Origin: a virus
Reading direction: 5' to 3' (one strand)
Length of the DNA: 20,535 nucleotides
IMG/VR virus record: IMGVR_UViG_3300019889_000043
Location: 1-20,535 of that record
In this document: in pieces, positions 1 through 7,070 of the stretch
Numbering within the stretch: position 1 is the stretch's first letter
How the letters are laid out: each line of letters starts with the position of its first letter
Made by a program: the position numbers and the translations under genes
Notes under the pieces: generated by a model
What the model was told of the DNA's origin: nothing
Database searches by the model: none
The model's input: only the letters and a program-made list of their open reading frames with translations

Positions 1-57
1 ACAGAAAGATACTCTACCCGTGCGCAGGGTCAAGTTTTTGTTCGAGCTATGTTCTCG
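1..57. other. left-edge sequence, no feature seen
   Basis: These 57 bases lie downstream of the last minus-strand gene. I see no start codon with a ribosome binding site and no hairpin followed by a T run, so I call nothing here. Confidence 0.5.
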
Positions 58-486
58 TTAGGTTCGATTAATGTTCCAGAGGCTGGCCAGTTCGTCGAGA
101 TGCAGGCGCAGCCGGTCAGCGCAGGTATCGCGCTGCCTGCGGGTGGTGTGCCGGTCGCCGATGGCGCGGCCCAAACCCACGATTTCACACATCAATTCGT
201 AGCCGGACTTGCCGAGCAAGGCGCGGCACTTTCTGAGATCGCCGAGGGCATCGGTTTGCTTTTCCGCCAGTGGAACATAGTCGCCGCCATCGACATATTC
301 GCGGAACTGGCGACCGGCATCAGTGTTCGCGGTGCGGAAGGTATTCGCGAATCGGAAGGCGGCTTCGACCTGCCGTGCATCAAGCGCGCCATTGCGGGCA
401 AGAACGACGACCGACCATTCGCGCAGCGCCAGCACCTGCGCGCGGTGTTCGATGTTGGCGATGGTCTTCGGCTGCGGGATGCTCAT
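58..486 (-). CDS. hypothetical phage protein, 142 aa
   Basis: The product is a soluble, largely helical protein of 142 residues with no membrane segment. The ATG at 486 is preceded by AGGG at good spacing, and the gene follows the stop of the upstream membrane-protein gene by only a few bases, so it belongs to the same operon. The C-terminal half has a regular helical pattern ending in LDELASLW, with the Arg-rich stretch TTRRQRD at about residues 114-120. That pattern loosely recalls small rhizobial phage or DUF6456-type proteins, but I cannot assign a family with confidence. It is the last gene visible in the head module, so a completion, neck or tail-related role would fit the position, but this is inference only. 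Confidence 0.7.
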   Translation of the reverse strand: MSIPQPKTIANIEHRAQVLALREWSVVVLARNGALDARQVEAAFRFANTFRTANTDAGRQFREYVDGGDYVPLAEKQTDALGDLRKCRALLGKSGYELMCEIVGLGRAIGDRHTTRRQRDTCADRLRLHLDELASLWNINRT

Positions 487-493
487 GATTGCC

Positions 494-973
494 CTAAGAA
501 TTCTGAATAACGACGGTCACTACGGCGACTAGCGCACCGAGAAAGAGGCCGGTCCAGAGCATCATTTTGTCGCGGCCATGGAAGAGCGCAAAACCGTAAT
601 CGAGCGACATGATCTGCATCACCGCAGCAATGATGGCGATGTAGCGCGACGCTGCCGCACCGGTATATGTCGTGACTTCAAATTCCGTTGAACGCGCATA
701 GATGGACACCAGAACGTTCAAGACCATGGCCGCCCATAGCAGGAACAGCCCCAACGTCATTTGCCGTACTCGATCATAGTCGCCATCGCCTCGCACCGCC
801 GCCCAGATGAGGCGGTAATAGGCTGCAACGATGGTAACGACCGAACCGGCAAACAGTCCATTGAGGATGCTCATCAACAGGTTGGGTTCCACAGTCTCCC
901 GCAGTGCAAAGAACACAGCGGTCAGTCCGGCGATCCCCCATAGAAAGCGGTTAAGTGCTAGGCTTTTGAGCAT
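494..973 (-). CDS. polytopic membrane protein, 159 aa
   Basis: The protein has four or five hydrophobic spans, at roughly residues 8-24, 35-55, 72-93, 108-125 and 137-156, separated by short charged loops such as RGDGDYDRVRQ, so it should sit in the inner membrane. I chose the ATG at 973 because AAGGG lies nine bases upstream and the first span follows directly. An in-frame ATG at 1003 would add ten polar residues and deepen the overlap with the preceding gene. No family is recognised. A multi-span protein beside the single-span protein at 1151-1384 could be part of a lysis (holin-type) or superinfection-exclusion function, but no endolysin is visible nearby, so the role stays open. Confidence 0.7.
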   Translation of the reverse strand: MLKSLALNRFLWGIAGLTAVFFALRETVEPNLLMSILNGLFAGSVVTIVAAYYRLIWAAVRGDGDYDRVRQMTLGLFLLWAAMVLNVLVSIYARSTEFEVTTYTGAAASRYIAIIAAVMQIMSLDYGFALFHGRDKMMLWTGLFLGALVAVVTVVIQNS

Positions 974-1145
974 CACGCCGGTCCCTTCTCGCAATTTTGT
1001 CATTCTCTTGGATCATGCGCTTGACGACATATTCCAGTCGGCTTGATGCGGTCTCGATGTCGCGCCGCGCCTGCACAACACTGTCGAGCATATCCCGCCG
1101 TGTTCCGTCACGCGGATTGAACAGCATTTTAAGGAAGCGTTTCAC
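951..1145 (-). CDS. small charged helical protein, 64 aa (GTG start)
   Basis: This reading frame extends further upstream, but the upstream part lies under the membrane-protein gene ending at 1151. The likely start is the GTG at 1145, with GAGG nine bases before it, directly after that gene. The product is 64 residues, highly charged and probably one long helix (for example SRLEYVVKRMIQEND at about residues 35-49). It overlaps the next gene's preferred start by 23 bases, consistent with coupling. No family is recognised. An alternative start is the ATG at residue 7. Confidence 0.6.
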   Translation of the reverse strand: MKRFLKMLFNPRDGTRRDMLDSVVQARRDIETASSRLEYVVKRMIQENDKIARRDRRDAQKPST

Positions 1146-1150
1146 TTGCT

Positions 1151-1384
1151 TTACCTCACTGGCGGTTGCGAACGCAGCAAGTCGGTCAGACGAACAATTG
1201 CTGCGGTCGCCGCTTCCTGTGCTTTGACGGTTTCTCTTGTCATGACGATCAGCGTTTCTGTCAGTTCCTGGTTGCGGTTGTAGAATCGATAGCAAGTGAA
1301 CCCCAACGCGATGATCACAAGGCCGGGCAGGCCGAGGGCCAGCAGCTGCTGGAATACTGGTTCAACAAGTCCTGTCGGTTCCAT
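1151..1384 (-). CDS. single-span membrane protein, 77 aa
   Basis: A hydrophobic segment at about residues 14-36 (LLALGLPGLVIIALGF and following) precedes a long hydrophilic, probably coiled helix (NRNQELTETLIVMTRETVKA). The N terminus is short, so the helix probably faces the cytoplasm. The start is five bases after the TGA of the preceding gene, with a modest GAAGAG upstream. Small one-span proteins with a trailing helix are common beside head and tail genes of alphaproteobacterial phages and are sometimes labelled holin-like. I see no specific motif to support that, so the function is unassigned. Confidence 0.75.
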   Translation of the reverse strand: MEPTGLVEPVFQQLLALGLPGLVIIALGFTCYRFYNRNQELTETLIVMTRETVKAQEAATAAIVRLTDLLRSQPPVR

Positions 1385-1387
1385 TTC

Positions 1388-1585
1388 TCACTCTTCGGGC
1401 GGCGGTTCTGGCGCGGCGAGCGGTGTTGGTGGAGCTACTGGCCGGATGGCCGGTGTAATCAGTTCCTGCGCATAGCTGATGCCTTCGTCAGGCAGTAGCG
1501 GGTCCGGCGTTGTCCACGCCTTCATGCTCTGGTTCCAGGTGTAGACGACTTCGCCCACGGTGATCGTATCGCCATTGGTCAGCAT
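1388..1585 (-). CDS. small protein with proline-rich tail, 65 aa
   Basis: The N-terminal half looks like a small beta unit (NGDTITVGEVVYTWN) and the C-terminal third is Pro/Ala-rich and acidic, ending PPPEE, probably disordered. Two in-frame ATGs exist. I prefer the one at 1585, which overlaps the connector stop by seven bases and has a weak GGGTG before it; the one at 1597 has no visible ribosome binding site. It sits directly after the head-tail connector, where small head-completion or adaptor proteins are often found, but no family is recognised. Confidence 0.65.
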   Translation of the reverse strand: MLTNGDTITVGEVVYTWNQSMKAWTTPDPLLPDEGISYAQELITPAIRPVAPPTPLAAPEPPPEE

Positions 1586-2232
1586 CGCGGCACCCATAGT
1601 GTTGAGAGGGCATGGCGCAGCCAGTCAGGCGCGAAGGATGGCGATCCGGCGTTGGCCTCGCGATCCTCGTAATACATGGCGGTGATCCTGAGAACGAGAT
1701 CGCGCAGACCAGCTGGCGTCTCTTCCGGTGTCGCATAGCCGGTGATGAGTTCGACGACAATGCTGGTATTGGCAGGCGCAGCACCCTGCCGTGTCAGCAC
1801 GCCGCCAGACGGGACCAGCCACGATTGCTGCACGCCCATTTCCGGTGAGACCGCGCCGACGATCTGATACATCGGCGAGATGTCGTCGCCGCCCTGAAGA
1901 ACCCGAAACGAACTGATTCCGCCCAGTTGCGACGGCGAGGACGGCACATGCCAGCCGCCTGAACAACCGGCGCAGCGGTTCGATGCTTCCGCCGTCAGAC
2001 GACCGGAGAACGATGCAAAATTTGCATATTCGCCAGCTGCCGGCCGCCAGACATAATTTGCCTGACAAACCGCCAGACCCGTCTCGCGTTCGATCAACGC
2101 CATGGCGCGGTCGGTGGCATCCTTGATGTAGATATCGTCGTCGATGAAATCGACACGGCAGTGCAGCTTGACCAGTGTCAGCCACTGGGCGGCGACGGTT
2201 GCTCCGTTGCGTTTGATCAGCTGGACGCTCAT
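1579..2232 (-). CDS. head-tail connector protein, HK97 gp6-like, 217 aa
   Basis: The N-terminal half carries the usual layout of phage head-tail connectors of the HK97 gp6 / SPP1 gp15 type: a helix near LTLVKLHCRVD (about residues 18-28), then the DDDIYIKDATDRAMALIERETG helix pair (about residues 31-52) and a Trp-containing strand. The C-terminal portion has the characteristic LRDLVLRITAMYYEDRE helix. These proteins form the ring under the portal that joins head to tail. The protein is longer than typical members because of a Cys/Gly-rich insertion with AGCSGGWHVP at about residues 88-97. The ATG overlaps the TGA of the fibre gene (ATGA), indicating coupling. The function is inferred from family pattern and position after the portal. 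Confidence 0.8.
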   Translation of the reverse strand: MSVQLIKRNGATVAAQWLTLVKLHCRVDFIDDDIYIKDATDRAMALIERETGLAVCQANYVWRPAAGEYANFASFSGRLTAEASNRCAGCSGGWHVPSSPSQLGGISSFRVLQGGDDISPMYQIVGAVSPEMGVQQSWLVPSGGVLTRQGAAPANTSIVVELITGYATPEETPAGLRDLVLRITAMYYEDREANAGSPSFAPDWLRHALSTLWVPRC

Positions 2233-4199
2233 TTCTTCTTCGATCCCTGAAGTTCCTTGACCGCCAGTTCCACAGCTTTCGACACGGCATTATCAATCTG
2301 TTCGGTGATGAACGCGCGGGCGTCGCCGCGCAGCGCCGCCATCAACGGCAGGACACTGCATTCGAAGACCTCGCCGTCCTCACGGATGAAGGCGATGCGG
2401 TCGTCGTCAATCGCCCGCACCTCTATAAATGGCAGCGCCGCTTCCCCCTGCGCTCCTTGTGGCCCCTCGATACCCTTGCCGGAAAGACCCTGCGGCCCCG
2501 GTTCACCCGGCCTGCCGCGCTGACCGCGTGCTGCGATCAGCTGCCACAATGGAGATTCGCCTGGAACCGACGTGTTGTTATTGGCCTTGGACTGGAACGT
2601 GCCGCCATCCTTGATAACGCAATCGTTGCGGCGATAGGCCTTGGCCGGATCATGGGTGCCGAGATGATCCCATGGAACGGCATCCTGACCGCGTTCGCCG
2701 TCCTTGCCGTCCTTGCCGTCCTTGCCAGCCGGACCAGGTCCGCCAGTTGCTCCGTCCTTGCCGTCTTGGCCAGCCTCACCCTGCGGACCCTGCTCGCCGT
2801 CCTTGATCTCGGCCAGCTTCTCGGCGACCTCGGCGCGCATATCGTCGAGCCACTTTTCGGCGTCGATATGGAACTCGCGCAGCTTGACGCTGAATTCCTT
2901 GAAGTCGCGCTTGATGTCCGCCATGGCGAACTCGGTGATGTCATGCACCGTGGCGTCGATACTGGCTGTCGCCTCGTCGAACAGGGCAACGAGATCGGCC
3001 CTCAAATCATGGATGCTCTTGCCGACATCGGCTTCCTCGACCTTGGCTGCCAGCTTCGTTTCGAGATCGCACAGGGCGTCGTCGATTTTGCCAAGCCGGT
3101 CGTCGCGGTCATTGAAGGCGGCGGCGTTCTCTTCGAGGCTCTGGAAAACATCCTCATCGATTTTCTTCAGGCGCTTTTCGATGCCATCGATCGCTCTGGC
3201 CATTTCGCCGCGCATGACTTCGAACGCTGTAACACTGGTTTCCTTGTCCAGTTTTTCTTCCAGCGCCTTTGCGAAGTCCGGCTGCATCTCGGCAACCATC
3301 TCGCCGATGCCTGACAATGTCTTGCGGAATTCTTCGAGCGCGTCGAGGGCTTCCTGTTTGACGCTGGAATGCTCTTCGCCAATGGTGAGCATGTCCCGCT
3401 CAACAGTTTCGATATGCTCTTGCAGAGACTTCAGATCGTCCGCAGTAACCTTTTCGGCGAGCGTTTTTTCGTATTCTTTCGCTCGTTCTTCGATCCTGGC
3501 ATCGATGGATTTCACGCTGTCGAAGATTTCACCAAAGACCCTGACGGTTTCCTCTTCACCCATCTGCTGGCGTTCGCCAGTGTCGAGCAGACTCTGCTGC
3601 ACAGCGTCGAGATGCGTGCGCAGGTCCTTGATCCGTTCGCCCATGGCTTCGAGCACAAGGGCGCTTTCGCTGCGATCAAGCTTTTCTTCCAGTCCCTTGT
3701 CGAAGACCTCTTTCATGTCGGCGATGTGGTCGCCGATATCGATCAGGTTCTGGGCGAAGGCTTCCCCAGCCTTCAGGGTTTCTTCCAGCCCTTCCTGCAG
3801 CTTGCCGACATCGGCAAGGCCAGTGTTGAGTGCGGTCAGCTGGTCCTGCAGGTCCTTGAATTGCCCGCGCACGACATCGATCGCTTGCGTCATGACGGCG
3901 TGGTCGGCCTTTGCCGCAAGTTCGTTGCCGATCTCGATGGTTTTCTCATCAAGTTCGCTGCGGACTTTTCGGGTTTCGGCCTCGAAGCCTTCCTGCAGCT
4001 GGCCGACATCGCCGATGCTGGTGCCGATGGTGTCGATGCGGTCCTGCAGTTCTTTCAGCTGGCCGCGCATCACTTCCAGTGCGGAAAGCGCGACAGCACT
4101 GTCGAACTTCTTGTCCATTTCCATGCCGAGTTCGGCACGCACCCGGCCGATTTCCTCACCGAAGACTTCAATGATCTGTTCCGGATCGACCTTCATCAT
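2229..4199 (-). CDS. coiled-coil / collagen-like fibre protein, 656 aa
   Basis: Residues 1-465 are a long coiled coil made of diverged repeats. The units begin near EVMRGQLKELQD (43), DVVRGQFKDLQD (108), EAMGERIKDLRT (184), DDLKSLQEHIET (254) and EVMRGEMARAID (327). Residues 468-506 are 13 Gly-X-Y collagen triplets, followed by a small module at about 509-556 with AYRRNDCVIKDGGTFQSK and a conserved LWQL. That pattern matches the short aromatic fold often found in phage tail or head fibres and carbohydrate-binding units. A second collagen segment (559-587, with one phase break) and a helical C terminus follow. The start overlaps the portal stop and the stop overlaps the connector start, so it is made from the portal-connector operon. 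A trimeric head or neck fibre is the best guess; a tail fibre is less likely from position. Confidence 0.85.
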   Translation of the reverse strand: MMKVDPEQIIEVFGEEIGRVRAELGMEMDKKFDSAVALSALEVMRGQLKELQDRIDTIGTSIGDVGQLQEGFEAETRKVRSELDEKTIEIGNELAAKADHAVMTQAIDVVRGQFKDLQDQLTALNTGLADVGKLQEGLEETLKAGEAFAQNLIDIGDHIADMKEVFDKGLEEKLDRSESALVLEAMGERIKDLRTHLDAVQQSLLDTGERQQMGEEETVRVFGEIFDSVKSIDARIEERAKEYEKTLAEKVTADDLKSLQEHIETVERDMLTIGEEHSSVKQEALDALEEFRKTLSGIGEMVAEMQPDFAKALEEKLDKETSVTAFEVMRGEMARAIDGIEKRLKKIDEDVFQSLEENAAAFNDRDDRLGKIDDALCDLETKLAAKVEEADVGKSIHDLRADLVALFDEATASIDATVHDITEFAMADIKRDFKEFSVKLREFHIDAEKWLDDMRAEVAEKLAEIKDGEQGPQGEAGQDGKDGATGGPGPAGKDGKDGKDGERGQDAVPWDHLGTHDPAKAYRRNDCVIKDGGTFQSKANNNTSVPGESPLWQLIAARGQRGRPGEPGPQGLSGKGIEGPQGAQGEAALPFIEVRAIDDDRIAFIREDGEVFECSVLPLMAALRGDARAFITEQIDNAVSKAVELAVKELQGSKKK

Positions 4200-5632
4200 G
4201 ATGCGCCTCGCAATTCCCGCAATACCGCATCGGACTTCGCCCGCAATTTGTGCCGCATCAGGATATTTCCATCTTCCAGGCTCGCGGCGGCGGCGGCGTC
4301 ATCTGGCGGCGGATTGTTATCGTTTGTGTCGTCGGCTGGCGGCGGCGGCGGCGCTGCTGCTGCTGCCGGTTCCGGTATCTCATAGGACAGCGGCACCATC
4401 TGCTGCTGGACGCGCGGCTCGTCGCCATTTGCCGCGGCGGGCAGTCCTTCGGTGCGACGGGCCTCGTTGGGCGAGTAGATTCCGCCCTGTGTGGCTCTGG
4501 CCAGTGCTTCAATACGGGTTTTGAAATCGGGACGATCCAGCGCCGTCATGTCGAACTCGGTGTATTGATCGGTTAGTTCGATTTCTCCCAGCTGGTCAAA
4601 GGCCAGTTCGATATGATTGACATAGTAGGCAAGGCCCTGCGCTTTCCACTGCAGGGTCAGCTGCTCGACGTTGTTCCAGGTTGCGCCGGTCATGTCATCG
4701 ATCAGGGCGAGCGGCACACCGAAACAGGCGGCGATCTGCTGACGCGCCAGCTTCAGCGACTCGATGAGTTGCGTATCTTGCGCATTCATCATCGTCGCTT
4801 TCCACTCAAGTTCATTGGTCAGGATCGGCACGCCGCCGATGTTCGCGCCAGTCGTCTGTTCCATCCAGCGCTCGCGCAGGATTTTGACCTGTTCGGCGGT
4901 CAGCGTTGCCTTGGTCTGCAGCACGCCGGACGGCTTCGACTGGTTGCCGAAGAACTTGTTCATGTTGACGGTGGCGGCGTTGTAGATGCCCTGTTCGATC
5001 ATCGACGCGGTGACAGGCGGCTCGCCGATCAGCGGATGGCGTGGCGTGCGGCAACGGATATGCATCACGTCGCGGGCCGGAACGACCCAGCGTGCGCCCG
5101 CGTTGTAGGCCGGATCGAGCAGCGGATCGATCATCGGATTGCCGCCGATGGAGTAGAACACCGATCCATCCTCGGCGATCATGGGCACCGTCGCCTTGGC
5201 ATTGAGCAGATGCAGCTGGGAAACTTCGGTGCGGTCATTGCGCTGCGCAAGCGCATAGGCATTGCCCTCGCCGAGAAGATCGAAGACCAGATTGAACATG
5301 AAGTCGGAACGGGTCTGGTAGGCATTCGGCTTTTTCAGCACCCGTGCCAGACCGGTGTTCTTGATGATCCGCGTGCCGCCGTTGTCGAGTTCTTCCTTGT
5401 TCTGGCCGGGTAGCTGGGCAATCGTCCGTGCATAGAGCGAGATGCAGGCATAGACGACACTGTTCACACCGCCAGGAATAGGATCATAGGCGACCTGACC
5501 GAAGTTGATCGGCCATGCGCAGGGAATCCAGCCTTCATCGGTTGGCATGGCTGGGGAAGAATAAGGCCCCGGCGATGAACGCCAAGGGCCAATTCCCATG
5601 TAACCCGCCATGCGCTGTATCAAGTTGGGCAT
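4196..5632 (-). CDS. portal protein, HK97 family, 478 aa
   Basis: This matches the HK97-type phage portal family, which forms the dodecameric ring at the packaging vertex. Visible signatures are the N-terminal helix with VVYACISLYARTIAQLP (about residues 59-75), HPLIGEPPVTA (about 199-209), a helical segment with the FFGNQSKPSGVL motif (about 226-237), LIESLKLARQQIAACFGVP (about 288-306) and a TWNNVEQLTLQW helix. The ATG at 5632 has a strong GAGGGG four bases upstream. The C-terminal 60 residues are unusual: runs of Ala and Pro mixed with Asp/Asn, then a short basic helix. The stop overlaps the fibre gene start. The function is certain at family level. Confidence 0.95.
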   Translation of the reverse strand: MPNLIQRMAGYMGIGPWRSSPGPYSSPAMPTDEGWIPCAWPINFGQVAYDPIPGGVNSVVYACISLYARTIAQLPGQNKEELDNGGTRIIKNTGLARVLKKPNAYQTRSDFMFNLVFDLLGEGNAYALAQRNDRTEVSQLHLLNAKATVPMIAEDGSVFYSIGGNPMIDPLLDPAYNAGARWVVPARDVMHIRCRTPRHPLIGEPPVTASMIEQGIYNAATVNMNKFFGNQSKPSGVLQTKATLTAEQVKILRERWMEQTTGANIGGVPILTNELEWKATMMNAQDTQLIESLKLARQQIAACFGVPLALIDDMTGATWNNVEQLTLQWKAQGLAYYVNHIELAFDQLGEIELTDQYTEFDMTALDRPDFKTRIEALARATQGGIYSPNEARRTEGLPAAANGDEPRVQQQMVPLSYEIPEPAAAAAPPPPPADDTNDNNPPPDDAAAAASLEDGNILMRHKLRAKSDAVLRELRGAS

Positions 5633-5641
5633 TGCCCCTCA

Positions 5642-5995
5642 CTATTTGTTTGTGGCGCTCTTCTTGCCTTTCAGCGGGGAGGTTTTTCCAGTCATTGGCG
5701 ATGCGATGGTGTCCTCCCCGCCGTCCGGTTCGCCCAACGGTAAGGACCGTTCCGCTGGGGATTGGGCAGTGGTCATCTCGCGATTGCGGTAGCCCTGTTG
5801 CTGCTGGTGGAAATAGGCATTGGCCTTTTCGACGTGTTCCGGTTCAAGGCTCTCGCTGTAGCTGTCGGCATTGGTTCTCGGATCGTCGGCGATCTGGCCC
5901 CAGCCTTCCTTTTCGGCATGACGTGCGTCGGCGTCCGGCATGTTCTGAAACGTCATGCGGCGCGTTCCGGCGCGGATGAATACCTGCCGGGTCAT
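5642..5995 (-). CDS. small head-module protein sharing a repeat motif, 117 aa
   Basis: The product is hydrophilic with a basic C terminus. Residues about 19-33 (MPDADARHAEKEGWG) align without gaps with a segment in each of the two genes before it (MADTEAAQAITDKWA and LDDSQAAAAKSDQWG). The rest is charged and probably disordered (a Gln-rich run HQQQQGY, then SPLKGKKS). The start forms an ATGA overlap with the preceding stop, with AAGGA six bases before the ATG. It lies between the motif-sharing protein and the portal. I do not recognise a family; a small capsid-associated protein is plausible from location. Confidence 0.75.
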   Translation of the reverse strand: MTRQVFIRAGTRRMTFQNMPDADARHAEKEGWGQIADDPRTNADSYSESLEPEHVEKANAYFHQQQQGYRNREMTTAQSPAERSLPLGEPDGGEDTIASPMTGKTSPLKGKKSATNK

Positions 5996-6324
5996 TCGTC
6001 TTCCTTGGGAGATACGCGCGGGGCCGGAGCAGGTTTAGGTTCTGGCGCTGGGGATGCGGGCGCGGCGGGCGCTGCCGAAATCGATGTCTCGAAATCGGTC
6101 AGGGACTTTGGCAGGTTATGCGTGCTGATGTCCCAGCCATCCGGAATCGACGTGTCGAAGCCGCTCGCAGATGCGCCGTCTTCCGTACTCAATCCCCACT
6201 GGTCACTCTTGGCGGCGGCGGCTTGGCTGTCGTCCAACTGCAGGAACTGGCCCGCATAATTGCCACGCGTCACAAAAACGAGTTTCGTTCCACTGGAAGT
6301 TTTTGCTGTGGGTGCTTTTGCCAT
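5992..6324 (-). CDS. putative capsid-associated protein with duplicated N-terminal domain, 110 aa
   Basis: Residues about 14-80 resemble the N-terminal domain of the gene at 6391-7005: both contain LV(L/F), GNYA, LQ(M/L), a DxxxA...W stretch and a final SLxDFxxS(V/I)S. They are therefore paralogous domains. Here the domain is followed by an Ala/Pro-rich tail (APEPKPAPAP) instead of a beta-rich domain. I chose the ATG at 6324 because AAGGG lies eight bases before it; the frame could extend to a TTG at 6357, but without a good ribosome binding site. Its place after the capsid gene suggests a minor or decoration protein, which is inference. Confidence 0.75.
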   Translation of the reverse strand: MAKAPTAKTSSGTKLVFVTRGNYAGQFLQLDDSQAAAAKSDQWGLSTEDGASASGFDTSIPDGWDISTHNLPKSLTDFETSISAAPAAPASPAPEPKPAPAPRVSPKEDE

Positions 6325-6390
6325 TGGTTTTACCCTTGATTTTCTGGACTTGTTCAATTTGCGGTGTAAGTGAAGTTCAGCGGCTCCGAC

Positions 6391-7005
6391 CTAAGCTGCT
6401 ACCACCAATTCGAAGTCGATAGGACCTCCGGTGAAGTACGGGCCGTCCGTGAATAGTATCTGTGTTATCCCGTTGCTGGGGGCGACTACCAGTGGCGTGT
6501 GCGTGACGCCCTCGACCTTCAAGGTTGTCACTCCAACCAATTCTGGGAATTCCCCTGCCAACACCACTGGGCTGTTGGCGTACGTGGTCCTCGCTTCATC
6601 CGTGTAGACATCTGTTATGACGGCGAGCGGGTATGGCCCGAAGAAATGCGTTGGGGTTATCGACCCGGTCAAACCCCCTATATTCAATACATCGTCTACA
6701 ATCGCGCCACGGAACCATCCTCCAGCACCATCAGTGACGTCCCCTGAAGTAGCTGTTACGGCCATAGGCCCTTCTGGCTCTTCTGGATCGCCGTCGCTGA
6801 CACTGTTGTCGAAATCGACGAGTGACTGCGGATAGCTGTAAGGGCTGATATTGAGGCCGGACTCGATGGATGAGTTGATGCCGTTACTGCCCCAGCTGGT
6901 GGCATCGACCGCCCATTTGTCGGTGATGGCTTGCGCGGCTTCGGTATCGGCCATCTGCAGCCGCTGGTTGGCATAATTTCCGAACAGGACGAGCATGCTT
7001 TTCAA
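6391..7005 (-). CDS. putative capsid decoration protein, 204 aa (TTG start)
   Basis: This is the first gene after the major capsid protein. An N-terminal domain of about 70 residues (MLVLFGNYANQRLQM to DFDNSVS) is shared with the next gene. An acidic linker (DGDPEEPEGP) leads to a C-terminal beta-rich domain of about 130 residues with Gly/Thr/Val-rich strands (GGLTGSITP, VTTLKVEGVTHTP), which looks like an Ig-like or jelly-roll-type unit. The TTG at 7005 has GGGAGA about six bases upstream. The ATG at 6996 is the alternative but would leave that site too far away. Decoration or head-fibre proteins often follow the capsid gene, so that role is likely but not shown. No family is recognised. Confidence 0.7.
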   Translation of the reverse strand: MKSMLVLFGNYANQRLQMADTEAAQAITDKWAVDATSWGSNGINSSIESGLNISPYSYPQSLVDFDNSVSDGDPEEPEGPMAVTATSGDVTDGAGGWFRGAIVDDVLNIGGLTGSITPTHFFGPYPLAVITDVYTDEARTTYANSPVVLAGEFPELVGVTTLKVEGVTHTPLVVAPSNGITQILFTDGPYFTGGPIDFELVVAA

Positions 7006-7027
7006 CGCCGTTCTCCCTTTGAAAATG

Positions 7028-7060
7028 AGATGCCACCGCCAGTTGGTTTCTGGCGGTGGC
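7028..7060 (-). terminator. hairpin after capsid gene, likely terminator
   Basis: A perfect 11-bp GC-rich inverted repeat (7032-7042 with 7050-7060, 7-base loop) lies ten bases past the capsid stop. On the minus strand it is followed by ATCTCATTTTC, which is T-rich but not a clean run. It could terminate partly, or protect the 3' end of the abundant capsid mRNA. Confidence 0.6.
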
Positions 7061-7070
7061 GAAAGTCCTG

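Noticed and set aside
2704-4524. Long open frame of 606 codons on the plus strand
   Set aside because: It is antisense to the fibre and portal genes and extremely rich in Ser/Arg, as expected from the complement of a coiled-coil gene with strong codon bias; it has no domain pattern.
4613-5413. Plus-strand open frame of 266 codons over the portal gene
   Set aside because: It is the complement of a certain portal gene, with no motif and no ribosome binding site.
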